Shown here in pieces: positions 1-6,599 of a stretch of DNA of 7,611 nucleotides (position 1 is its first letter; each line of letters begins with the position of its first letter). The stretch comes from Bacteroidota bacterium (GTDB lineage Bacteria; Bacteroidota; Ignavibacteria; UBA10030), in the NCBI GenBank assembly GCA_025455125.1, contig JALONE010000247.1:1-7611 (forward strand). The letters are read 5' to 3'. A model generated the notes under the pieces. That model had not been told where the DNA came from. It saw only the letters and a list, made by a program, of their open reading frames with translations, and did no database searches. Both the position numbers and the translations under genes were made by a program.

Positions 1-30
1 CGAACGGTGTCGAAGACTGACGCCTGATCT

Positions 31-100
31 ACGGTCATGCTTCGACCCCGCCTGCCGCATGGGACCTTATTCGCGGGGCAGGCAAGCTCAGCATGACCGT
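31..100. repeat. Palindromic intergenic element, possibly a dispersed repeat
   Basis: A 70-base element whose ends are a perfect 11-bp inverted repeat (ACGGTCATGCT at 31-41, AGCATGACCGT at 90-100). Inside is a second perfect stem, GCCTGCC (50-56) with GGCAGGC (77-83), around a 20-base centre. It lies 35 bases beyond the barrel gene stop. It lacks a T run on either strand, so it is not a standard intrinsic terminator, though it could slow RNA decay or polymerase. The end sequences (GTCATGCT...AGCATGAC) look like palindromes I associate with many-copy intergenic repeats; that comparison is from memory and only one full copy is in this window. The rest of bases 1-135 holds no gene. Confidence 0.6.
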
Positions 101-135
101 GCGCCTTAATACAAGGCAACTTATTGGTGTTGGCA

Positions 136-1551
136 CTAGAACCGCACCCGCATTCCCAGCCCGAACGACGCCATCTGGAAACTCCGCGGCGTCAGGATCA
201 TGCTGAACGTATCGGTCGCCAGATCGAACGAGTAGTTCCCGAAATCGAATCCCCATCCCATCGCCCACCGCGCCCCTTCTCCTCCGCCGAGTGCGAACCC
301 CGTCCGCACGGGGAACCACGAGGCGACGAGATATTCTGCCCCGATCGACATGCGCGGGACGACACAGTTCCCCAATGATCGGTTCAACCCCTGCGTGTAG
401 TCCATCGCGAGCACCAGATCTTTCGGCAGAAACTGAAGCGGCGCGAATTTCGAGGCGTCGACGCGAACGCCGAAGCGAAGCCGGGTCGGCAACGCGGTCG
501 TGAATTCACCCGATGGCACCGACTGACCAACCAGAGCGTCCGTGAAGTCCTCCAGACGTTGTTCGGAGGAGTCGGCCGTCAGGTCCGTGATGTCCACCGC
601 CGCATCGATCGCAAACTGCGTCGTATTCTGCTTCCACGTGATACTTCCAAGGTCCGTGATGGAAAGGGACGCGGTCATCCCGTCGCTTACGGTTGCGAGG
701 ATCCCAAGGTCCAGGCCAAGTCCGGTACCCGCTGGCGCGGGGAAGGGGGTGAAGTCTGTTCCCTCCTCACCGTCGCGCGCTTCGTTCAGGAAATCGACGG
801 CGGCCCGTCTCAGCAGGAATTCAACATCCCCACGCAAGCTGTATTGGAGAGGATTCGCGGGATCAGGGACGTTCGACACACTTCCGCGCGATCGTTCCGT
901 CGTGGCGACGGCGAATCCCTGCAGGAACTTCAAAGACGCTCCGACATGGATGTCGCGCAGCGTGGAAAGCTTCACGGGGATTCGCCGTCCGAACCCGAAC
1001 GCAAGTTCCCGATACCACCACCCCGATACATCCGTATCGGAGAAGTCGTACTGCGATCCTTCCATATCGAAGCCCTGGATCAGCCGCATGTAATCCTTTG
1101 GAACGAACGCCCTTCCGCCGACGTGATCAACGACAGAGATGCCGATGCCTCCGACGGACGGAATGAACACGCTCAGCCCTGCGAGCATCACATCCGCGTT
1201 GAGCATGTTCGTTTCGAGATCCGAGATCGCACCGAGCAGATCTTCCTTGTCTTGGTCAGTCAAGTATCGTGCGACGCGCGAGCCGTCGGGGGCCGGGACG
1301 CCGGTGAAGTACTTCTGATACAGGTCCAATCCGAACATGATCCGTCCGGAGACACTCACCGACGGAAGCGCAAACTCCACAACTCGTCCGCCGAGTCCCA
1401 ATGCCGCAGGATTCGAGCCGAGCGCATCGAGACCGCGTGCGCCGGCGTTCACGGTTCGAGCCATTCCGAGGCCTCGGATATTCCAACGCTCCCCCGCCGT
1501 GAGTGCGGCGGAAACCAGGAGGCAGAGGCAGATCACACTGTATCGATTCAT
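136..1551 (-). CDS. DUF5723-type outer-membrane beta-barrel protein
   Basis: A 471-residue exported protein, probably an outer-membrane barrel. Residues 1-20 are a signal peptide (MNRYSVICLCLLVSAALTAG). The next part, GLGMARTVNAGARGLDALGS and NPAALGL (residues 28-53), is the N-terminal signature of FadL/PorV-like and DUF5723 proteins. Then come YQKYFTG (78-84), LTDQDKEDLLGAI (97-109), a NAD...LSV strand, FVPKDYMRLI (149-158) and YDFSDTDVSGWWYRELAFGF (168-187), which I recognise as the DUF5723 order of motifs. The rest is alternating strands, and the protein ends in ASFGLGMRVRF with a terminal Phe, the usual C-terminal signal for BAM-dependent insertion. GAGGAGG lies 7 bases before the ATG and overlaps the stop of the lipoprotein gene, so translation is likely coupled. 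The function of the family is not established; a lipoprotein partner is an inference from the operon. Confidence 0.88.
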   Translation of the reverse strand: MNRYSVICLCLLVSAALTAGERWNIRGLGMARTVNAGARGLDALGSNPAALGLGGRVVEFALPSVSVSGRIMFGLDLYQKYFTGVPAPDGSRVARYLTDQDKEDLLGAISDLETNMLNADVMLAGLSVFIPSVGGIGISVVDHVGGRAFVPKDYMRLIQGFDMEGSQYDFSDTDVSGWWYRELAFGFGRRIPVKLSTLRDIHVGASLKFLQGFAVATTERSRGSVSNVPDPANPLQYSLRGDVEFLLRRAAVDFLNEARDGEEGTDFTPFPAPAGTGLGLDLGILATVSDGMTASLSITDLGSITWKQNTTQFAIDAAVDITDLTADSSEQRLEDFTDALVGQSVPSGEFTTALPTRLRFGVRVDASKFAPLQFLPKDLVLAMDYTQGLNRSLGNCVVPRMSIGAEYLVASWFPVRTGFALGGGEGARWAMGWGFDFGNYSFDLATDTFSMILTPRSFQMASFGLGMRVRF

Positions 1552-1558
1552 GCGCGCG

Positions 1559-1565
1559 CCTCCTC
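1559..1565 (-). promoter_or_regulatory. Ribosome binding site overlapping the lipoprotein stop codon
   Basis: GAGGAGG with 7-base spacing to the ATG at 1551. Its first bases are the GA of the TGA that ends the lipoprotein gene (1564-1566), so ribosomes finishing the lipoprotein are placed to start the barrel protein. Confidence 0.75.
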
Positions 1566-3606
1566 AGTTTGGACGATTGATCGTGTAGACGATGCAAGTG
1601 GATGCCCGTGCTCGGATCTTGTCGGTCGTCCGAAATCGTACGGTCGCGGCATTCGTGGTCGAAAGGGATGTCAGACGCACCTGCACCGTATCGACCGAGG
1701 AAAGCCTCTGGATATCCTGGGCCGTGAGCGACACACTGAGATTCGTGACCCTGGGTCCCGTGGTAAACCCTGCGGCGTCGACCGAGGCGGCCTGGATGAT
1801 CGCGGTCGGCACGATTCGCACAAGCGTATCGCGGACGCTCGTGCCGGGGATCGTTCCCAGCATCGAGATCCGCGCTCCATATTGGAGGGGAATGCCGTTG
1901 GTCACCTCGACGTTCGCCGTCGCCTGCTTCAATGAGTTCGACACTTCGTCGTCCAGATCGATCCGTTCAGCCTCTGTGCTCACGAACGAACCGTTCGCGA
2001 TGCTCAATCGCAGCGGAATGTCGACGGCAAGAGAGGGATAGACCTTGCTCGTGTCGGCGATGGTATAGAGCGTTGACGACGCGAAGACGTCAGGAGGATT
2101 CAACAGCAGCGTTCCGCGGACGATGAACGAGTCCGGCAGATGCGGGACGAATCGGGACAACAGCGTATTCAGCGGGGCGAAGTTCTCCATGACGATCTGG
2201 GGAACTTGACCGGAATTGGGATAGATGCGCCGGGTGCCGTTGGTCAGCGGCGGGATCACGATGGAATCCACGATGTTGCGTGCGACGTTCTTTGCGACAA
2301 AGGTGAGATCGTATTCGGCAGGGAACCCGCCTGTGATCGGCAGACTGATGGTGATCCTCGTTGAATCCGGGAGCACTTGCCCTGAGAATTTCTCGGCAAG
2401 TTCGCCGGACTTGAATCCCGTCGCGTAGGAAGTATTCACGTTCAAGGTATACGGCGTGATCTTGCCCGTCAATGACCGCACGCGAACGGAACCTTGCGGC
2501 CGCAACTCTGCCTTGACAAAATCGTTGTCCGTGAGAAGCGCCTTCGTTCCGCCGGACGTGATCGTGCTGATCCCAAGAGAGAAAGTCAGTCGCGTTCCGA
2601 GCGCCGACGGGATCGCGAGCACACGCACGGTATCCATCGCGATCGGAACGATCAGACTGTCCTTTCGCGGGATGACCACGTTGAACACGACGCTATTCCC
2701 GGTAACGGTGCTTGTCAAGTCATTCAATCGGATGAATGCACCAACAGCAACATCCATCTGGTTGGTCACCGCGACAACAAGCCGGCCGCTGCGGAACAGC
2801 GCCTCCTGAACAACCACAGAATCATCGACGACGAAGCTGGAATCGGCCACCGTGAAGATGTGCTGGGAAGGGATGACGGCCTGCGCGGAATCGGCATACA
2901 ACAGGGTCGACCAAAACGTCAAGACAAGACCGTCTCCCGATTGGACCGTGACGTTCGTTCCTGCCGCCGTCTGCACGTCCAGTGCCCCTGTGGTCAACGA
3001 GCCACGTGCGGTCTTCCCGGCAAGGTTGATCGCCGTCAGACGCGTTTCGCCAGGCTGGACGGGTGATCCGAATGCGAGCCTAATACCATTGGGGAAGGAC
3101 ACGGCGACAGGGAGCGTGTTCTGTACGGTCAGATACAGGTTCCCCCCCAGGATGGAGACGAAGTCGAGGACGTGTGAGACGTCAAGATTAATAGAGGAAA
3201 GGCTGGCCGATCCGGCCGGCAGCACCGGATATGTCTGCGCCGGGATTCCAAGATCGCTCGCTTGCACGTTGTATGCAGTTGGAGGAAGCGAATCCGCTTC
3301 GAATTGTCCGACCTGGGCCCGATCCCACGCGTACTCCGGCTGGATGCTGAGCGAATCAAGGCCGATCGGATCGAAGGATTCCTGGTCGGAAACGCTGATC
3401 GTACCGTCTGGATTCTTCTGCGCCGGCGATTCGAACTCTGCCTCATCGATCGTCCATTCCCGGTCCGCGAGCGGGATACTGATCGAAACATCCGTGTACG
3501 GCATGATCGGCTCCAACGGACCGTCGATACAACTGAACGCCGCGATCGCCGTCAGCAGCAGCACGAACGTCCGCAGCACATGGGGTGTTCGAGTCGATCT
3601 TCGCAT
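1564..3606 (-). CDS. Large beta-rich lipoprotein, Bacteroidota/Ignavibacteria type
   Basis: A 680-residue predicted lipoprotein of unknown function. A basic N-region (MRRSTRTPHVLR) precedes a hydrophobic stretch and Cys26 (LLLTAIAAFSC), a loose but plausible lipobox. The mature protein is almost all beta strand, rich in Ser, Thr, Val and Asp. Three segments share a V-x-N...V-x-V-x-x-x-x-x-L shape: about 154-179 (NLYLTVQNTLPVAVSFPNGI), 273-295 (GRLVVAVTNQMDVAVGAFIR) and 562-583 (ATANVEVTNGIPLQYGARIS), suggesting repeated immunoglobulin- or LEA-like beta sandwiches. The C-terminus (VTNLSVSLTAQDIQRLSSVD, then VQVRLTSLST) resembles the end of many uncharacterised Bacteroidota lipoproteins. The ATG at 3606 has AAGAGG 6 bases upstream; a GTG at 3639 would only lengthen the signal peptide. 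The next gene, an outer-membrane barrel, follows after 12 bases, so the two products probably act together at the outer membrane. I do not recognise a named family. Confidence 0.85.
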   Translation of the reverse strand: MRRSTRTPHVLRTFVLLLTAIAAFSCIDGPLEPIMPYTDVSISIPLADREWTIDEAEFESPAQKNPDGTISVSDQESFDPIGLDSLSIQPEYAWDRAQVGQFEADSLPPTAYNVQASDLGIPAQTYPVLPAGSASLSSINLDVSHVLDFVSILGGNLYLTVQNTLPVAVSFPNGIRLAFGSPVQPGETRLTAINLAGKTARGSLTTGALDVQTAAGTNVTVQSGDGLVLTFWSTLLYADSAQAVIPSQHIFTVADSSFVVDDSVVVQEALFRSGRLVVAVTNQMDVAVGAFIRLNDLTSTVTGNSVVFNVVIPRKDSLIVPIAMDTVRVLAIPSALGTRLTFSLGISTITSGGTKALLTDNDFVKAELRPQGSVRVRSLTGKITPYTLNVNTSYATGFKSGELAEKFSGQVLPDSTRITISLPITGGFPAEYDLTFVAKNVARNIVDSIVIPPLTNGTRRIYPNSGQVPQIVMENFAPLNTLLSRFVPHLPDSFIVRGTLLLNPPDVFASSTLYTIADTSKVYPSLAVDIPLRLSIANGSFVSTEAERIDLDDEVSNSLKQATANVEVTNGIPLQYGARISMLGTIPGTSVRDTLVRIVPTAIIQAASVDAAGFTTGPRVTNLSVSLTAQDIQRLSSVDTVQVRLTSLSTTNAATVRFRTTDKIRARASTCIVYTINRPN

Positions 3607-3612
3607 AGTGAA

Positions 3613-3618
3613 CCTCTT
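3613..3618 (-). promoter_or_regulatory. Ribosome binding site that decides the lipoprotein start
   Basis: AAGAGG on the minus strand, 6 bases before the ATG at 3606, which places that start directly before the basic N-region of the signal peptide. The upstream GTG at 3639 is therefore unlikely. Confidence 0.6.
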
Positions 3619-3665
3619 TTGATGCCTACGTGCGCTCACCCGACTTCGGGGCTTCTCTCCCGGAT

Positions 3666-3703
3666 AAAAAAAGCCGGTATCGGGGATGAATCCGACACCG
3701 GCT
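3666..3703 (-). terminator. Intrinsic terminator after the DUF3467 gene
   Basis: On the minus strand, stem AGCCGGT (3697-3703) pairs with ACCGGCT (3672-3678). After one mismatch the stem continues for 4 bp (TCGG/CCGA) around an 8-base loop, and an unbroken run of Ts (3666-3672) follows. This is a textbook Rho-independent terminator, 21 bases beyond the DUF3467 stop, and it separates the TPR/DUF3467 unit from the lipoprotein unit. Confidence 0.9.
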
Positions 3704-3724
3704 GATCCGTTGAAGGATCATGCA

Positions 3725-4048
3725 TCAATGGAACTTCTTCTCATCAATCGGAGACTGAAATCCCAAGACGGGACCCTGGACGTCCTGGGCAAGTTTGACC
3801 TCCCCGAACTTCTTCTCGTACTTGTCGATGTTGTCGTGCAGAGCGTTCATCAACATCTTCGTATGTTGGGGCGTCATGATGATCCGTGCGTGCACCTTTG
3901 CCTTCGGCACTCCCGGCAGCACGCGCGTGAAATCGATCACAAATTCCGCGGGGGAATGCGTGATGATGGCGAGATTGGAATAGATCCCTTCCGCTTCCTT
4001 CTCTCCCAACTCAATGTTGATCTGCTGTTGTACGGGTTCGTTGCTCAT
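3725..4048 (-). CDS. DUF3467 family protein
   Basis: A 107-residue protein that I recognise as DUF3467 from its length and pattern: EAEGIYSNLAIITHSPAEFV, IDFTRVLPGVPKAKVHARII, MTPQHTKMLMNALHDNIDKY, then EKKFGEV. The family is small, widespread and without an established function. There is no signal peptide or membrane segment, so it should be cytoplasmic, in contrast to the exported TPR protein just upstream. It starts 21 bases after the TPR stop, so the two are almost surely co-transcribed, and a terminator follows 21 bases after its stop. I chose the ATG at 4048. GGAG lies only 3 bases before it and AAGGGA 12 bases before it, neither ideal. A TTG at 4057 would add three residues and has AAGGGA too close. 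Confidence 0.9.
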   Translation of the reverse strand: MSNEPVQQQINIELGEKEAEGIYSNLAIITHSPAEFVIDFTRVLPGVPKAKVHARIIMTPQHTKMLMNALHDNIDKYEKKFGEVKLAQDVQGPVLGFQSPIDEKKFH

Positions 4049-4069
4049 TGTCTCCAATCGTCCCTTCCG

Positions 4070-5455
4070 TTACCTGCTCCGCTTGATGCGGTCCGACTCG
4101 TCCAGCGCCTTCATCGCTTTGTCCTTCTGGCCAAGGCGGGCATAGATCGTTCCCAATGTTTCCCAGACCGCCGCATCGTCCTTCTTCACTTCGGAAACCT
4201 TCTCGAGATACGGGAGCGCGAGCTTGAACTTCTCCTTGTAGGCGACATCTTCGAAATCACCCTTCTCTTGCGCAACACGGAGCATGTCCACACCCCAGTT
4301 GTAGTACGTGGCCCCTGCATCGAACATCGCATCGGTGAATGCCGGGTCGATCTTGAGCGCTTCCTCGAATTCCTTGACAGCATTGTCGTACTCGCCGGTG
4401 GTCCGGTAGAGCACGGCAAGGATGTAATGGTTCATCTTGTTATTCGGCTGGTTGGTGACCGCCAGCTTGAATGTCTCTTTGGCCTCATTGATGCGGTTCG
4501 CCTCGACGTACGCCTGCAGCAGGAGATTCAGGTTCTCGTTGTCCCTTGGATCCGCCGCCTTCAACGTTTCAAAGACGGTGATGGCCTTGTTGAATTCCGC
4601 GATCGAGGCGACAACATCCGACGAATCGATCGATGGTTCGTACGGTTTCGCGAGCTTCTTGTCGACCACCTTCTCCCCTTCGAGGGTGAGGGTCAGGCTG
4701 TACTTCGCATAGGTCCAGTCTTCTTTGCGGGAGTTGCGCGGACCCTTCTTCACATTGTCCGGAGCGCCAAACATGCGCATGACATCATTCCGATAGAACC
4801 CTTTGTCCACTTCCTGCACATCTCGAATCGCCTTCAACACATCAGCGTTCTCCGTCTCGAACTTGTTCTTCAGGTCCATTCCCTTTTGGGAGTAGATCTT
4901 GCCAACGCTCAGATAGGCTTCGCGATCTTTGTCCAGATCCCATGCCTTCGTATACGCCACGATCGCATTGTCCAGGTCCCGTTTGCTCAGATAGGAATGG
5001 CCCATGAACTTGTAGGAGACCCCTGTATCGGGCCATGCATCGGCGGACAGCTTGAACTCCTCGATCGAACGATCATACAAATGGACCGAGTCTTGGTTCG
5101 CGCGTTTCAGCAGTTCGACGCCGAGGTTGACATGAGTCGCCCACCGGTTGTAGCGGATGATCTTGATCTCTTGCGCATGTTCGCTTGAAAGCTTCAGCGC
5201 CTGGTTGAACGCTTCGTTCATCCCCACATAATCGTCGAATCGCTCCCCTTTTAGGCGCCCCATCCGGAACCATGCTTCGGCGTTTCCGGGGTTCTTCTGC
5301 ACCTCGGCCTGATACAAACGGACCGCATCCTTCCAATTCTGTTGGTTTTCGTACAATTTCGCGCCTGTGAAGTCTGGCGATCCGCACTGGAATGCCTGGG
5401 TTGCCAGCACGACAAACACAATCGCGAGAACGGAGAGAATCCTGCTGCTCTTCAT
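4070..5455 (-). CDS. Secreted TPR-repeat protein with an embedded BamE/SmpA-like segment
   Basis: A 461-residue exported protein. Residues 1-23 form a signal peptide (MKSSRILSVLAIVFVVLATQ, then AFQC). Cys24 could be lipidated but Gln at -1 is unlike a normal lipobox; cleavage after TQA by signal peptidase I is the alternative. TPR-like helix pairs are visible at about 29-62, 143-176, 304-337, 338-371 (ILAVLYRTTGEYDNAVKEFE) and 426-459 (LGTIYARLGQKDKAMKALDE), consistent with a protein-interaction scaffold. Between the TPR blocks, residues 208-268 differ: VDKGFYRNDVMRMFGAPDNV, then EDWTYAKYSLTLTLEGEKVV, which follows the G-x-V-x-x-x-x-G-x-P...W-x-Y pattern of SmpA/OmlA/BamE domains. The ATG at 5455 is chosen because AAGGA sits 8 bases upstream and a signal peptide starts there. 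An open frame continues to 5740 but would run into the anti-sigma gene. The DUF3467 gene follows after 21 bases. The specific partner is unknown. Confidence 0.88.
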   Translation of the reverse strand: MKSSRILSVLAIVFVVLATQAFQCGSPDFTGAKLYENQQNWKDAVRLYQAEVQKNPGNAEAWFRMGRLKGERFDDYVGMNEAFNQALKLSSEHAQEIKIIRYNRWATHVNLGVELLKRANQDSVHLYDRSIEEFKLSADAWPDTGVSYKFMGHSYLSKRDLDNAIVAYTKAWDLDKDREAYLSVGKIYSQKGMDLKNKFETENADVLKAIRDVQEVDKGFYRNDVMRMFGAPDNVKKGPRNSRKEDWTYAKYSLTLTLEGEKVVDKKLAKPYEPSIDSSDVVASIAEFNKAITVFETLKAADPRDNENLNLLLQAYVEANRINEAKETFKLAVTNQPNNKMNHYILAVLYRTTGEYDNAVKEFEEALKIDPAFTDAMFDAGATYYNWGVDMLRVAQEKGDFEDVAYKEKFKLALPYLEKVSEVKKDDAAVWETLGTIYARLGQKDKAMKALDESDRIKRSR

Positions 5456-5463
5456 CGGTGAGT

Positions 5464-5468
5464 TCCTT
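5464..5468 (-). promoter_or_regulatory. Ribosome binding site that decides the TPR protein start
   Basis: AAGGA on the minus strand, 8 bases before the ATG at 5455. It supports starting at the signal peptide and not at the longer in-frame extension up to 5740. Confidence 0.6.
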
Positions 5469-5504
5469 GCAACGGCTGAATGTTCAGGTGAATTACATCG
5501 ATGA

Positions 5505-5533
5505 AATATAGCCAAAATGGGCAGGAGAAGCAA
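5505..5533 (-). promoter_or_regulatory. Candidate promoter of the TPR/DUF3467 unit
   Basis: Minus-strand TTGCTT (5528-5533) and TATATT (5505-5510) are separated by 17 bases, which gives a transcript start near 5498 and a leader of about 43 bases before the ATG at 5455. The -10 matches TATAAT at five of six positions; the -35 is weak. The same -10 stretch reads TATATTTC, close to the Bacteroidota TAnnTTTG element. I see no ECF-type -35 such as GGAAC. Confidence 0.45.
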
Positions 5534-5570
5534 CTTCGCCGGTGCGGAGGAAGGGGGGATGAAACAGCAG

Positions 5571-5601
5571 TCGCCCAGCCATGCCTCTGCTGACTGGGCG
5601 A
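5571..5601 (-). terminator. Possible terminator or attenuator after the sigma/anti-sigma pair
   Basis: An inverted repeat of 8 bp (TCGCCCAG / CTGGGCGA) with a 15-base loop lies 26 bases past the anti-sigma stop. On the minus strand it is followed by CTGCTGTTTCATC, which is a poor U tract. It may be a weak or Rho-assisted terminator, or simply a hairpin that separates this unit from the next. Confidence 0.35.
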
Positions 5602-5627
5602 ATCTGCGTTCCGGGGAAGCCTCAACT

Positions 5628-6599
5628 CTAGCGGGTGCTGTCCCGACCGGGAAGAATCGGCGGCACTTCCCGGACTCGTGGGGCGGGGGGACTTGGAGCA
5701 AACACCTGGATATGAACCGACCCGCCAGAACTCCGCTCACGTGTCCGAGGAGTGACCATCACCCGGAATTCCGCCGGGAGTTCCTCTGCTGACCGACCGA
5801 CTTCCACCCGGATGAAATCTCCCTCCGGGAAGAACGCCATCGAGTCCGCAGACAAGGTGGTGGGTGGACGCGAGGACCAGCGAAACTCTCCAGCCTCGAT
5901 GCGTTCGAACAGCACTCTGCGTCTCGATTCCATCCGTTGGATGTCAAACTCCATCAACCGGCGCAGGCTGTCAAGATCCAGCCGAACGCGAGCGACGACC
6001 GCGGTGTCGGGGGTGATGACCATGAATTGGTCCGGCCGGTGACGGCGGAGTTTCGAGAACACCTGGCTCGGCTCAACTGCGGGGGCTTTTGCCTCCATTG
6101 AAACCGCATACGGAGCCTCATGCACCGCAAGCAACCGCTCGAATCGTCTCCGCTGCGGTGGCTCCAGGCAGGATGCGATGCCGGTGACGATGATCCGGTT
6201 CAGGTGCGGGAGTTCGGGATCGACCGCGAACGCATCGTCCGAACCGACGAGTACGGAACCTGCGATGCGTTCCTGTGCCAGAGCCAACAACGAATCGATG
6301 ACGCGTCGTTGATCAACGGTGGGGCGCACTTCGTCGACAAAGCGGTCAAATGTGACCGGCCGCACCTGTCGTCGGGTTTGTTTTCCCACTTCGATCCGAT
6401 ATCCCGAGTCCGTGCTTTCATCCACACGGAGCGTGGTCTGCGTGGAATCATCCAGCGGCAATTCACCGAACAGCGAGAACTGAAGAGCTTGGTCTTTGTC
6501 GACGTTCGCAAAGAGCGGAAGGACGGATGATGGGCATCCGGTTCGAGATTGCGAAGAAACCGAAGACCGCCACAACGAGCGTGACAGTAGTAGCGACAT
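5628..6599 (-). CDS. Anti-sigma factor, extracytoplasmic part (+1 frame continuation)
   Basis: The convincing coding part begins near 6509 (ANVDKDQALQFSLFGELPL) and runs to the TAG at 5628, adding about 293 residues after the transmembrane helix of the upstream frame. The ATG at 6599 is the nearest in-frame start but lacks a ribosome site and precedes implausible sequence, so I do not think this is an independent gene. In composite numbering, residues 175-255 and 295-325 look helical and amphipathic. They include VRPTVDQRRVIDSLLALAQE and CLEPPQRRRFERLL, which faintly recall the LTxxQ helices of Spy/CpxP-type periplasmic proteins. Residues 340-392 look strand-rich (FIRVEVG, EFRVMVTPR, VHIQVFA) and 393-410 are Pro-rich. 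The role inferred is the periplasmic sensory domain that controls release of the sigma factor. I do not recognise a named family. Confidence 0.65.
   Translation of the reverse strand: MSLLLSRSLWRSSVSSQSRTGCPSSVLPLFANVDKDQALQFSLFGELPLDDSTQTTLRVDESTDSGYRIEVGKQTRRQVRPVTFDRFVDEVRPTVDQRRVIDSLLALAQERIAGSVLVGSDDAFAVDPELPHLNRIIVTGIASCLEPPQRRRFERLLAVHEAPYAVSMEAKAPAVEPSQVFSKLRRHRPDQFMVITPDTAVVARVRLDLDSLRRLMEFDIQRMESRRRVLFERIEAGEFRWSSRPPTTLSADSMAFFPEGDFIRVEVGRSAEELPAEFRVMVTPRTRERSSGGSVHIQVFAPSPPAPRVREVPPILPGRDSTR

Noticed and set aside
103..117. A small hairpin GCCTT/AAGGC 18 bases after the barrel gene stop
   Set aside because: Only 5 bp and no T run on the minus strand, so it is too weak to call a terminator.
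559..1935. A 458-codon open frame on the plus strand opposite the barrel and lipoprotein genes
   Set aside because: Its translation is Arg/His/Asp-rich low-pattern sequence and it spans the junction of two real genes; a typical shadow in GC-rich DNA.
3686..5188. A 500-codon open frame on the plus strand opposite the TPR and DUF3467 genes
   Set aside because: It lies entirely antisense to two well-supported genes, crosses their boundary and the terminator, and its product (rich in Leu, Val, Arg and His without domain pattern) looks like mirrored codon bias.
5456..5740. An N-terminal extension of the TPR protein in frame up to 5740
   Set aside because: It would run over the end of the anti-sigma gene, across the hairpin and the candidate promoter, and would bury the signal peptide. 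The ATG at 5455 has a good ribosome site.
6508..6516. Programmed +1 frameshifting as in release factor 2
   Set aside because: The CTT-T slip codon is present, but there is no stop codon in the next position and no Shine-Dalgarno-like stretch just before it, so an indel is the simpler explanation.
6513..6599. An independent start at the ATG at 6599 for the downstream half of the anti-sigma gene (MSLLLSRSLW... with a Cys that could mimic a lipobox)
   Set aside because: There is no ribosome site, the hydrophobic stretch is too short for a signal peptide, and this stretch is the out-of-frame shadow of a clear transmembrane helix.
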